From positions 1 through 64,000 of the forward strand of contig CASFYV010000026.1 in NCBI GenBank assembly GCA_949298985.1: DNA of 64,000 nucleotides. The letters run 5' to 3'. Made by a program: the position numbers and the translations under genes. Source of the DNA: an uncultured bacterium (GTDB taxonomy: Bacteria; Cyanobacteriota; Vampirovibrionia; Gastranaerophilales; Gastranaerophilaceae). Shown in pieces: positions 44,665 to 53,034 of this stretch. Below the pieces are notes generated by a model. It was not told the DNA's origin. It made no database searches and worked only from the letters and a program-made list of their open reading frames with translations. Each line of letters begins with the position of its first letter. The first letter of the stretch is position 1.

Positions 44665-46414
44665 ATCAGAACTCCTTGCTCCTGCTAAAAACAAAGAAAC
44701 AGCAATAGCTGCAATCGATGCTGGAGCTGATGCTGTATATATTGGTGCAAATTCTTTTGGAGCAAGAAAAAATGCTTCCAATTCTTTGAATGATATTAAA
44801 GAAGTTGTAAATTATGCTCATAAATTTTGGGCTAAAGTTTTTATTACAATAAATACAATACTTGATGATAATGAATTAATAGAAGCTTTTGATTTAATAA
44901 AAAAACTTGATAATATAGGAGTTGATTCAATTATCATACAAGATATGGGACTTCTAAAAAAATGTATTGATGAAAAAATAACAATTCCTATACATATGAG
45001 TACTCAATGCGACAATCGAGATATTGAAAAATTTGAATTCTTCAATAGAATCGGAGTTTCAAGAGTTGTTCTTGCAAGAGAATTATCTTTAGAAAAGATT
45101 AAAGAAATTCACAAAAGATGTCCTAATTTAGAACTGGAAGCCTTTGTTCATGGCGCTTTGTGTGTTTCTTATAGCGGACAATGTTATTTAAGCGAATTTA
45201 TAGGTGGGCGCTCCGCAAATAGAGGAGAATGTGCCCAACCTTGCAGAAAAAAATATACTGTTGAAACTACTTTAGGAAAAATTCTTGCAAAAAATATCTA
45301 TGCATTATCACTTAAAGATTTCAATGCTTCTAAGCATATAAAAACAATGCTTGATAATGGAGTATTTTCTTTCAAAATAGAAGGCAGATTAAAAGATATA
45401 AACTATGTTAAAAACATAGTTGCTTTTTATAGAAAAGAACTTGATAAATATTCTAAAAAAATATCATCAGGAAAATCCGTTTATCCATTTGAACCAAACC
45501 CTGAAAAAAGTTTTAATAGAGGTTTTACGGATTATTTCCTTCAAAAAAGAAATGATTGTTTTAATTTTACTTCCCCTAAATCTCAAGGAGAATATTTAGG
45601 AAAAGTAATAGAGGTAAAAAATAACTATATAAGAATAAATACCGATAAAGATATTCACCCTCAAGATGGTCTGGTCTTTGGAGATAACGGCTTTTTAGTA
45701 AATAAGGTAGAAGGAGATAAAATTTATCCAAATAAGCAAGTAAAAATAAAAATTGGAGATAAGATATTTAGAAACAATGACGTAAACTTCGAAAAGAAAC
45801 TAAATTTACCCCCAAAAAGACAAATTGGGGTAAATATAAAAGTTTATAACAATCAAATAGAACTTATTGATAAAAATAATATTTCTATTGTAGAAAAAAT
45901 AGAATTAAATGAAATTGCAAAAAATCCTGAAAAAATGAAAGAAACTTTCATAAAACAATTCTCTAAAACAGGTAATAGTGATTTCTATGTAGAAAATATT
46001 GAAATAAATTCAGAAATTCCCTTCATGCCTGTAAGCGAAATAAACAAATTAAGACGCGATTTATTTGAAAAACTTATGCAAAAAAGACTTCTTAATTATC
46101 CTAAAGAAGTCCAAAAAGAGCTGAAATACACAGATTTTTATAAAAAAGAGCTTGATTATAGAGGAAATGTTTATAATAAGGATGCTAAAAATTTTTATAA
46201 TCAATGTAATTGCAAAATTTTAGAACCTGCTTTGGAAAAAACAAAACCAAATCGCCAAGTAGAAATTATGCGAACCAAACATTGCATAAAATATGCTCTC
46301 GGAATTTGCAAATCTCCTCAAGAGCTAGTTTTAGTAGACGAAAAAGGGACAAAATTCCCACTTAAATTCGATTGCAAAAATTGCGAAATGGTAATTTTAT
46401 CCCCTACAAAATAA
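44657..46414 (+). CDS. U32 family protein, RlhA-like rRNA hydroxylation type
   Basis: 585-residue U32 protein with the C-terminal extension of the RlhA (YdcP) branch, which is required for hydroxylating C2501 of 23S rRNA. Seen: ELLAPAKNKETAIAAIDAGADAVYIG, LEAFVHGALCVSYSGQCYLSEF, NRGECAQPCRKKY (four core cysteines) and FSFKIEGRLKDINY. The last 80 residues hold a second Cys cluster (QCNCKIL, KHCIKYALGICKS, FDCKNCEM). Its start overlaps the TPR gene. It is the second U32 protein in the window. Confidence 0.85.
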   Translation: MIRSELLAPAKNKETAIAAIDAGADAVYIGANSFGARKNASNSLNDIKEVVNYAHKFWAKVFITINTILDDNELIEAFDLIKKLDNIGVDSIIIQDMGLLKKCIDEKITIPIHMSTQCDNRDIEKFEFFNRIGVSRVVLARELSLEKIKEIHKRCPNLELEAFVHGALCVSYSGQCYLSEFIGGRSANRGECAQPCRKKYTVETTLGKILAKNIYALSLKDFNASKHIKTMLDNGVFSFKIEGRLKDINYVKNIVAFYRKELDKYSKKISSGKSVYPFEPNPEKSFNRGFTDYFLQKRNDCFNFTSPKSQGEYLGKVIEVKNNYIRINTDKDIHPQDGLVFGDNGFLVNKVEGDKIYPNKQVKIKIGDKIFRNNDVNFEKKLNLPPKRQIGVNIKVYNNQIELIDKNNISIVEKIELNEIAKNPEKMKETFIKQFSKTGNSDFYVENIEINSEIPFMPVSEINKLRRDLFEKLMQKRLLNYPKEVQKELKYTDFYKKELDYRGNVYNKDAKNFYNQCNCKILEPALEKTKPNRQVEIMRTKHCIKYALGICKSPQELVLVDEKGTKFPLKFDCKNCEMVILSPTK

Positions 46415-48232
46415 CTATGCTGTAGCTACTTCATTCTGTTTTTCTTCTTGTGCAGATAATTGTGCAACTATTTTAGCTAATTCTTCTTGAGTTTTTGCAT
46501 TATCAATTGCTTTTTCAACTTCTTTATAGGAAGTTAAATTTTCATCTAAAACAGCTAGTTGATCTTTTACTTCTTCTTTTGAAAATTCTTGTCCAAACAT
46601 AAATGGAGTTGAATATTGAGGATCAATCATTTGATTAACATAAGCTACTGTATATAATTCAGGACGTTTCAAAGTTGCTTTCATTAATCTCATACCATAT
46701 CCGGGATTATCACCACCGATTGCAATTTGGTAATTATTCTTTCCATAAGTAGAAGGTTTCCACATTGACCATGTTTGAGTAGCATTAGGAACATATTCAT
46801 TTAATGCAGTTGCATTCATTGTAGGATCTTTTGCTAATGTTCTCATTGAAGCTGTTTTCAAATTTACAATCTCATTCATTCCCTTTTGATAAGCTTTTTG
46901 AGTCTTTAACATACTATCCATAAATGTTTTGTATTCTGCTTGACTAATACTTCCTTGTCCTATTTTATAATAACCTGCTGCATCTTGAGTATATCCTTTC
47001 ATTCTATCAATCATTTTGGTAGAAGAATTTTCAGTAAGAAGCTTATCAAAGTCTGCTTTAGATTTGATATTATATAAGTTTCTTAATTCCTTTCTATTTT
47101 GATTTAATATACATTTTTGTTCCCTTAATAAAGCAATTTTATTTTTCTCTGAAGAAGGTATTATTCGCAATTCTGCATCAATTGCATCCATATCTTTTTG
47201 AAATTTAGCTTCCATATTTTTAATTTTTTCATCATATTTATGTTTAAAATTATTAAAATTCTTAACCCCATTACTTACTCTTTGCCACCAAACTTTAGAA
47301 GCACCTGAAACTCCACCACCAGCAACATTAACAGCTGCAAGATCTGCTCTTACTGCATTAGATGTTGCTCTCCAAGCATTTACAGTTATATCTCTTCCAA
47401 AGTTTGAAGCTGCTTCTATAGATTTACCTACCAAACCAGTTCTTGATGTTGCAGCACTAGCTTTAGCCATTGTAACACCAGAAGTAGAAGCAGATGTAGT
47501 AGCTCCTGTTCTTAAACCACTACCAAGACCTCTTAAACCAAATACTGATAAACCTGCAACAAGTGCATTTGTACAAATATCCTGTTGAGCTTTATCTTTT
47601 TCAAGGTCTGTTTTAGCATTCTTTAACTCAGAAACACCTTTAGCTACACCAATAGTACCAAAAACAGCTCCACCAGCAAGCATTCCATATCCAATTACAG
47701 GACCAATTACAGGAATAAAACTAGCACCTATAGCCCCTATTGTAATTGCAGCATTTGTAAGCCCCTTTTTCCAATTCCATGAGCCGTCTTTTTCTATCCC
47801 GACAAGACCTTTACCAATATTTACAACTGCAGTTCCTGCATTAGAAATCCAACGTCCGGCTTTTGTCCAAAAGCTGTCTTCCTTTGTTCGTTTTGCAACA
47901 ACAGAGCTTTCACCAGTTTTTTTATCAATATTATTTTGAATATCACGTTTTGTGTTTTCTAGATTTTTTATACTTGTATCCAAACCTAGAGTTTTTTTAA
48001 CCTCATCTTTATCTTTTTCTAATTGAATGGCTTCTAATGAGGCTTTTTGAGCCTTTGACTTTTCAGCACGTTCTTTTTCAAGACGTTTTTTATAATCTTC
48101 ATAACTTTCATTCAATATTGAAGAACTTGAAGAAGATGATGATGAAGAAAAACCACCCCAAGGATTTCCAAAAATTCCGTTATATATGCCAACCATACCG
48201 GCAGGCATTTGTATATTAATAAAATCCGCCAT
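46415..48232 (-). CDS. Unknown 605-residue protein with Ser run and glycine-rich hydrophobic core
   Basis: It begins MADFINIQMPAGMVGIYNGIFG, then has ten consecutive serines at about residues 30-39, coded by TCT/TCA-type repeats, and a charged coiled-coil stretch (about 43-115). Residues about 160-210 form glycine-rich hydrophobic segments (AITIGAIGASFIPVIGPVIGYGMLAGGAVFG) that could insert into a membrane. A second coiled coil follows at about 320-380. There is no cleavable signal peptide. The order coiled coil, hydrophobic hairpin, coiled coil recalls secreted translocator proteins, but I recognise no family. Its stop abuts the convergent U32 gene. Confidence 0.6.
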   Translation of the reverse strand: MADFINIQMPAGMVGIYNGIFGNPWGGFSSSSSSSSSSILNESYEDYKKRLEKERAEKSKAQKASLEAIQLEKDKDEVKKTLGLDTSIKNLENTKRDIQNNIDKKTGESSVVAKRTKEDSFWTKAGRWISNAGTAVVNIGKGLVGIEKDGSWNWKKGLTNAAITIGAIGASFIPVIGPVIGYGMLAGGAVFGTIGVAKGVSELKNAKTDLEKDKAQQDICTNALVAGLSVFGLRGLGSGLRTGATTSASTSGVTMAKASAATSRTGLVGKSIEAASNFGRDITVNAWRATSNAVRADLAAVNVAGGGVSGASKVWWQRVSNGVKNFNNFKHKYDEKIKNMEAKFQKDMDAIDAELRIIPSSEKNKIALLREQKCILNQNRKELRNLYNIKSKADFDKLLTENSSTKMIDRMKGYTQDAAGYYKIGQGSISQAEYKTFMDSMLKTQKAYQKGMNEIVNLKTASMRTLAKDPTMNATALNEYVPNATQTWSMWKPSTYGKNNYQIAIGGDNPGYGMRLMKATLKRPELYTVAYVNQMIDPQYSTPFMFGQEFSKEEVKDQLAVLDENLTSYKEVEKAIDNAKTQEELAKIVAQLSAQEEKQNEVATA

Positions 48233-48301
48233 AAATATCCCTGTTTAATATCCTTATCTATAAAAAGTCTTATTTAAATCAAAAATTGATATATTATTAA
48301 G

Positions 48302-48324
48302 AAATGTAAACTATATTTACATTT
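48302..48324. promoter_or_regulatory. Perfect inverted repeat, candidate operator upstream of era
   Basis: AAATGTAAA (48,302-48,310), spacer CTATA, TTTACATTT (48,316-48,324). It overlaps the -35 region of the era promoter and lies between divergent genes. A regulator-binding site is the natural reading; no regulator gene is adjacent. Confidence 0.5.
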
Positions 48325-48333
48325 ATATGTTTC

Positions 48334-48342
48334 TGATATACT
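48334..48342 (+). promoter_or_regulatory. Extended -10 promoter of era, apparently leaderless
   Basis: TG-A-TATACT (48,334-48,342). The start point about 7 bases later falls on the era ATG at 48,349, and no ribosome binding site is visible, which suggests a leaderless message. Confidence 0.45.
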
Positions 48343-48348
48343 AAAAGT

Positions 48349-49242
48349 ATGAAGTGTGGATTTGTTACAATATTAGGTCGTCCTAATGTTGGAAAGTCTA
48401 CTCTTTTGAATCAGATTTTGGGTCAAAAGATAGTCATAACAACAGATAAGGCACAGACTACAAGAAAAAGAATTAAGGGAATTTTAACAGACGAAAATGG
48501 ACAAATAATATTTGTCGACACTCCTGGAGTGCATCGTCCACTTAATAAGCTTGGTGAATTTTTACTGGATGAAGTAAAAATTGCGGTTCCGGATGCTGAT
48601 TTAATATTATTTCTTGTGGATGGAACAGAATCCGCGGGAAAAGGTGATAAGTGGATTGTTGAAAATATTTTAAACAAAACAGAAACCCCTGTAATATTAG
48701 TAATGAATAAGCTGGATAAAATTAAAAATCCGCAAAAAATAGAAGAAAATTTAATAAGCTACAAAACTCTTTTTGATAAAAATATTCCACTCGTTCGAAT
48801 TTCTGCAAAAACTGGTAGAAATAAAGATACATTAATTTCAAATATCTTAAAAAAATTACCAGAAGGAGAAAAATTATACCCTGATGATATTATAACCGAA
48901 GAAAGCATGAGATCGGTTACAGAAGAAATTATAAGAGAGAAGATTTTACTAAATACACAAGATGAAATTCCACATTCGGTAGCTATAAAAATAGAGAAGT
49001 ATGAAGAAAATGAAGATATAGATAGAATTTATGCAACAATTTATTGTGAACAAAAAAGCCAAAAAGGTATTCTAATAGGAAAAGGAGGTAGTCTTTTAAA
49101 ATTAATTGGAACTCAAGCAAGAATTGAATTAGAAAATATTACAGAAAAAAAAGTTTTTTTATCACTTGAAGTCAAAGTTGAAAAAGACTGGAGAAAAAAA
49201 GATAATATCCTAAAAAAATTTGGATATAAACAAGAAGAATAG
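48349..49242 (+). CDS. era: GTPase Era
   Basis: Essential GTPase for 16S rRNA maturation and 30S assembly. G1 is TILGRPNVGKSTLLNQ, G3 is FVDTPGVHRP, G4 is VMNKLDK, and the C-terminal KH domain is seen at ESMRSVTEEIIREKIL to QKGILIGKGGSLLKLIGTQARIELE. 297 residues. No ribosome binding site is seen upstream. Confidence 0.97.
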   Translation: MKCGFVTILGRPNVGKSTLLNQILGQKIVITTDKAQTTRKRIKGILTDENGQIIFVDTPGVHRPLNKLGEFLLDEVKIAVPDADLILFLVDGTESAGKGDKWIVENILNKTETPVILVMNKLDKIKNPQKIEENLISYKTLFDKNIPLVRISAKTGRNKDTLISNILKKLPEGEKLYPDDIITEESMRSVTEEIIREKILLNTQDEIPHSVAIKIEKYEENEDIDRIYATIYCEQKSQKGILIGKGGSLLKLIGTQARIELENITEKKVFLSLEVKVEKDWRKKDNILKKFGYKQEE

Positions 49243-49299
49243 CAAAAAATAAATTTATAGGTTTTACAATATTATAGTAAAAGGAAGTGTGTGTAAAAG

Positions 49300-51555
49300 A
49301 TGAAAATTCAAAGAGTAGAGACATTAAATTTAAACAATTCAAAAAAGCAAAACAATACAAGACCAAATTTTCAAAGAAATTGGTCAGAGCATGTTAGTTG
49401 GGGTGCAAATTATATAAAAGAGACAGGAAAAACTAATTTTAAACTATTTTCTTTTCCAGATGCAAAAGCAGTTTTTGTAGAAATAGCTAGTAGCATAGGT
49501 AAAAATTTCGGTAATATCCATGATAGAGCTGTACAAATCGTAACAGCAGTATCAGGTCTTATCACCGCACAAGCGATAAATGAAGATTCCAAAATTTATC
49601 CAATGAAACATAATGGCGAAGGAGTTTATGAAGCTAGCAATATTGATGCTAAAGCAGGGACCCCATATAGATTTGTTATAGTTGATAAAAATAATAACGT
49701 TAATACCGTTAAAGATCCTTATTCAAAAAAACAAGACGATATTCATGGTTGGAGTGAAATTTATAATCACGATAATTATGAATGGAAAAATACTAACTGG
49801 CTAGAAGGAAAAGATTCTAGAAGAATAACAAGAAAACCTGATGAAAAATTCAGAGGTCTAGAAAATTTAGTTATTTCAGAAATAAACATTCCAACAATAT
49901 CTAAAGAAGGTGATTTCAAAAATGCATTCACAATGATTGATAAAATTGCAAATGAAAAAGTCGTTAATGCAATTGAAATAATGCCTGTAGAAAATACTTA
50001 TTCAAAACAATGGGGATATGATGGAGTAGACAAATTTGCGGTAAATAAAAACTTAGGTTCTGCAAAAGAATTAAAAAATTTAATAGATTATGCACATGGA
50101 AAAGGCCTAAATGTCATAATGGATATGGTACCAAACCATATCGGTCCGGACGGAAATTATTTAGGGAAAACCGGACCATATGAAGCCGGACATACTTCTT
50201 GGGGTAGTGCATTTAATTACGAAGGACTTAACAATAAATATGTTAGAGATTATATGGCAAATGCTGCTCTTTGGTGGGCTAAAGAATTCAAAGTTGATGG
50301 ACTAAGGTTAGACATGACACAACACTGCCATTCTGATTATCTTTTAAAACAAATTGTAGACGAAGTAAATGAACACGCTCCGGAAGTTTTTCTAATAGCA
50401 GAAGATGGAAGAAATAACAAAAAAAATGTAACGGATATAAGCAGATATAATATTACACACGAAATGGAATTAAAAAAGATAGATGAAAGCGTAGATGATA
50501 TTGCAAATCAAAGATGGCATACATATCCACAAGAAATTGGATTTGACAGTGAATGGGATTTTAAATATATAGAAACTTTACAAGATGCAGTTCTTGATAT
50601 AAATCCAAAAGTTATGAATGACCTTGATAATGATTTAAAAAATTCATTACATAGAGTTAAATATGTTATGAGCCACGATAATATAGGAAATAATGACGGG
50701 ACAAGACTTATATCAAAAATATTATCAAAAAATCTTGGTTTATTTTTCAACGTTGATGGATATGGAGATTGTGAAAAAGGACAAAATGCTGCACAAAGTT
50801 CTCAAAAATTAGCAGAATTAATAGTTTCTGAAGATTTTGAAAAACTTAATGAAGAACAACTAAGACAAAAATTAAATGATTGTGGTATTAGAACTTATAT
50901 ATCTAAAGAACATTTAATTAACACCTTTAAAACAGCACTTGCCAAACAAAAATTAGCTCAAGGAACTTTCATGACAACTCCCGGCCCTAAAATGTATTTT
51001 CAAGGAGATGAATCAGGAGATTTATCACATTTTAAATTCTTTAGAGAATTTACAGGGGAAAGAAAAGTTCGACAAGAATCTGACGATTTTAAAAATGCAA
51101 GAATTAAAGAAAAAGGCTATGACACTCTTGAAGAAACTGCACGTCCAGATTGTATCGTTGGCAGAATCAAGTATGAAGGATACTTCAAAAACGCATCATT
51201 ACAGATGTTAGAATACAATAAAGATTTAAAAAAATTATTAGATACAAATCCTGCGATTTCTAAAGGTGATATTATAAGTACTTATAAAGATAATACACAT
51301 AATGTTCATATACATCAATTAAAGTTTAATGATGAAGAAGTATTAGTACTTAAAAATTTTGGAACAGGCTTCCATAATAAAACCTATGAATACTATGGAT
51401 TCCCTCAAAATAGTACTTGGGAAGAAATCTTCAATAGTGATGATGCTAAATATGGTGGCGGAAATCTTACAAATAAAGGAAGAAATGATATAACAAATCT
51501 TAATCAACATCTTTCAATGGCACCAAACAGTATTGTTATTTTAAAGAGAATCTAA
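49300..51555 (+). CDS. GH13 (alpha-amylase superfamily) glucan enzyme, branching-enzyme-like
   Basis: 751 residues. A CBM48-like N-terminal domain (about 35-165, TNFKLFSFPDAKAVFVEIA through GTPYRFVIVDKNN) precedes a GH13 barrel. Conserved regions: VIMDMVPNHIG (I), VDGLRLDMTQHC with the nucleophile Asp (II), VFLIAEDGR with the acid/base Glu (III), and YVMSHDNIGNND (IV). The CBM48 plus GH13 layout fits branching, debranching or trehalohydrolase-type enzymes; the exact one is undecided. No signal peptide, so cytosolic glycogen or maltodextrin metabolism is likely. The first 35 residues are Asn/Lys-rich and outside the folded domains. A 30-bp palindrome follows the stop. Confidence 0.85.
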   Translation: MKIQRVETLNLNNSKKQNNTRPNFQRNWSEHVSWGANYIKETGKTNFKLFSFPDAKAVFVEIASSIGKNFGNIHDRAVQIVTAVSGLITAQAINEDSKIYPMKHNGEGVYEASNIDAKAGTPYRFVIVDKNNNVNTVKDPYSKKQDDIHGWSEIYNHDNYEWKNTNWLEGKDSRRITRKPDEKFRGLENLVISEINIPTISKEGDFKNAFTMIDKIANEKVVNAIEIMPVENTYSKQWGYDGVDKFAVNKNLGSAKELKNLIDYAHGKGLNVIMDMVPNHIGPDGNYLGKTGPYEAGHTSWGSAFNYEGLNNKYVRDYMANAALWWAKEFKVDGLRLDMTQHCHSDYLLKQIVDEVNEHAPEVFLIAEDGRNNKKNVTDISRYNITHEMELKKIDESVDDIANQRWHTYPQEIGFDSEWDFKYIETLQDAVLDINPKVMNDLDNDLKNSLHRVKYVMSHDNIGNNDGTRLISKILSKNLGLFFNVDGYGDCEKGQNAAQSSQKLAELIVSEDFEKLNEEQLRQKLNDCGIRTYISKEHLINTFKTALAKQKLAQGTFMTTPGPKMYFQGDESGDLSHFKFFREFTGERKVRQESDDFKNARIKEKGYDTLEETARPDCIVGRIKYEGYFKNASLQMLEYNKDLKKLLDTNPAISKGDIISTYKDNTHNVHIHQLKFNDEEVLVLKNFGTGFHNKTYEYYGFPQNSTWEEIFNSDDAKYGGGNLTNKGRNDITNLNQHLSMAPNSIVILKRI

Positions 51556-51571
51556 AATCTTTATTAACAAG

Positions 51572-51601
51572 AGTGCGATATCGTATATACGATATCGCAC
51601 T
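51572..51601. terminator. Perfect 30-bp palindrome after the GH13 gene
   Basis: Two 15-base arms (51,572-51,586 and 51,587-51,601) are exact complements. As RNA it would form a strong hairpin. No long T run follows, so it may be a terminator, an mRNA-stabilising hairpin or a protein-binding site. Its last base begins the TTTACA -35 of the next promoter. Confidence 0.55.
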
Positions 51602-51631
51602 TTACAAATAATTACTCCATGATAATATAAT
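51601..51631 (+). promoter_or_regulatory. Putative promoter of the His-rich leader
   Basis: TTTACA (51,601-51,606) and TATAAT (51,626-51,631) lie 19 bases apart, slightly long. The start point near 51,638 falls just before the small peptide's AAAAAAGGA and ATG. Confidence 0.45.
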
Positions 51632-51646
51632 AAAAAAGGACTGATT

Positions 51647-51730
51647 ATGACATATTTAGTTAAAAGACATCATCATACTCATATAAACCCGAAAGGGCTT
51701 GGAGTCTTGTGTCTTCTCTCAGCTAAGTAA
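51647..51730 (+). CDS. 27-residue His-rich leader peptide
   Basis: Short frame MTYLVKRHHHTHINPKGLG, then VLCLLSAK and stop. AAAAAAGGA lies 6 bases before the ATG, and a promoter lies just upstream, so translation is plausible. Four of five successive codons (8-12) are His. The frame covers the left arms of two RNA pairings described at 51,688-51,781, as in amino-acid attenuators. The next gene is not a histidine biosynthesis gene. I rate it a candidate, not proven. Confidence 0.55.
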   Translation: MTYLVKRHHHTHINPKGLGVLCLLSAK

Positions 51731-51781
51731 ACTCCTTTAAATCGGCTCTTTCGGGATATTAAATTGAGAGAATGTAAAGAG
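51688..51781 (+). promoter_or_regulatory. Structured leader with competing and pseudoknotted pairings
   Basis: Pairing A: 51,688-51,698 (CCCGAAAGGGC) with 51,745-51,755, 11 bp with one G-U. Nested inside: GGAGT (51,701-51,705) with ACTCC (51,731-51,735). Pairing B: TTCTCTCA (51,714-51,721) with TGAGAGAA (51,765-51,772), which crosses A as a pseudoknot. Pairing C: CTCTTT (51,746-51,751) with AAAGAG (51,776-51,781), which competes with A. The element ends about 6 bases before the AAAAAGGAG of the next gene. Confidence 0.55.
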
Positions 51782-51804
51782 TTCGAAAAAGGAGAAAAAT
51801 TTAA

Positions 51805-53034
51805 ATGTCATTAGTAAATATAATATCAGCAATCGGAAATAACAGTAGCATATACCCATTAATTGTTCGTGACTGCGGTATAGAAGTTCCCTCAAAAGTC
51901 GCAATGACTTATAATCAAAACCTAAAAGATTCAAAACAAATGGCATACAATGCCACAAGAGAAAGATTAATTGATGAGTATGGAACTTCTATTATTTGGC
52001 TTGGTGGAATTCCTGCAATGGAAAAAATTTGCAATTGGGGTATAAAAAAAATGGGCTATAGTCCAAAAGTTAACTCAAGCTTATTAAAAGAAACTTCTAA
52101 TCAAGGCTTAAAATATAATATCGAAAAATTTAAAAACTTAACTCCTAATGAAGTCAAAGAAATGGAAAAAGTGCTTAATAATAAATCAACATATCAAAAA
52201 CTCCTTGCTGGAAAATTTATCTTATCTACAGCTATTCCTGTTGCATTAATGGGATATTTTCTCCCTAAAATGAATTTTGCACTTACTGATAAAATAAGAA
52301 AACGCCAAGAAAACTCTAAAGAGGGAGTAAATATAATAAAAAAATCAATAGACTTAAAAACAGAAAATACAACTCCTACTTTTAAAGGTATAACCTCTAC
52401 TTTAGCTAATATGTCTACCGTAAATAAAATGGCAATTACAGACGGGGGGCTAACAGTTGGTAGAGTTGGAACCGCAAGAAATAAGTTCGAAAAAATAGAG
52501 ATGGCTTTTAAAATGAGTATGATGATGTTTTTAAATTTTGTAGCCCCTATTTGGATAGCTAAAGGATTAGATAATTTATCAAATAAATTATTCAAAACTA
52601 ATGTGAATTTAGATCCTATGCTATTAAATGATAAAGAATTTATAGAAAACATAAAAAATAACACTCTTGAAATGCCAAAAGGAAATATTATTGAGTTTTT
52701 AGACAAAAATCCTAATTCAAAATTTTCTAAACTTTGTGAAAAATATGCAGGAGTTAAATACTTAAAAAATCGCATTCGTGATCCTAGAGAATTTGTAGAT
52801 GAAAATAAGATTTCAAAATTTCAACAAGAAATAGAAAAATTTGCAAAACAAGCAAAACAGAGCGGTGACATAGAAAAATTTACAAAAAAAGCTTTAAAAG
52901 TTAAATCTGCAAACATTTTAGCAAACGTTGGTATTAGCAGTTTTCTTCTTGCAGTAACACTTCCTAAAATTACTTTTATATTAAGAAAGAAAATTACAGG
53001 CTCAGACGCTGAACCTGGTCTAATGACGAAGTAA
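51805..53034 (+). CDS. Unknown membrane-associated protein
   Basis: 409 residues. The conserved-looking N-terminus includes IISAIGNNSSIYPLIVRDCGIEVP, then a segment with NATRERLIDEYGTSIIWLGGIPAME. Hydrophobic helices lie near residues 130-150 (KFILSTAIPVALMGYFLP), 230-250 (MSMMMFLNFVAPIWIAKGL) and 370-392 (ILANVGISSFLLAVTLPKITFIL). I recall similar proteins in gut Melainabacteria-type genomes, but know no function. AAAAAGGAG precedes the ATG. Upstream lie a His-rich leader peptide and a structured RNA. Its 3' end overlaps the convergent radical SAM gene by 15 bases. Confidence 0.65.
   Translation: MSLVNIISAIGNNSSIYPLIVRDCGIEVPSKVAMTYNQNLKDSKQMAYNATRERLIDEYGTSIIWLGGIPAMEKICNWGIKKMGYSPKVNSSLLKETSNQGLKYNIEKFKNLTPNEVKEMEKVLNNKSTYQKLLAGKFILSTAIPVALMGYFLPKMNFALTDKIRKRQENSKEGVNIIKKSIDLKTENTTPTFKGITSTLANMSTVNKMAITDGGLTVGRVGTARNKFEKIEMAFKMSMMMFLNFVAPIWIAKGLDNLSNKLFKTNVNLDPMLLNDKEFIENIKNNTLEMPKGNIIEFLDKNPNSKFSKLCEKYAGVKYLKNRIRDPREFVDENKISKFQQEIEKFAKQAKQSGDIEKFTKKALKVKSANILANVGISSFLLAVTLPKITFILRKKITGSDAEPGLMTK

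Noticed and set aside
48084..48160. Phase-variable repeat in the Ser-run codons
   Set aside because: The repeat is trinucleotide, so length changes would not shift the frame, and the units are not identical.
46415..48232. Prophage tail or tape-measure protein
   Set aside because: No phage genes on either side; flanked by a U32 gene and era.
51668..51682. His-tag or vector contamination
   Set aside because: Only HHH-T-H with native AT-rich flanks, a native promoter and a ribosome binding site; no vector sequence.
51647..51804. tmRNA, because the RNA has an internal frame and a pseudoknot
   Set aside because: No tRNA-like ends, no CCA or alanine acceptor features, and the peptide does not end like an SsrA tag.
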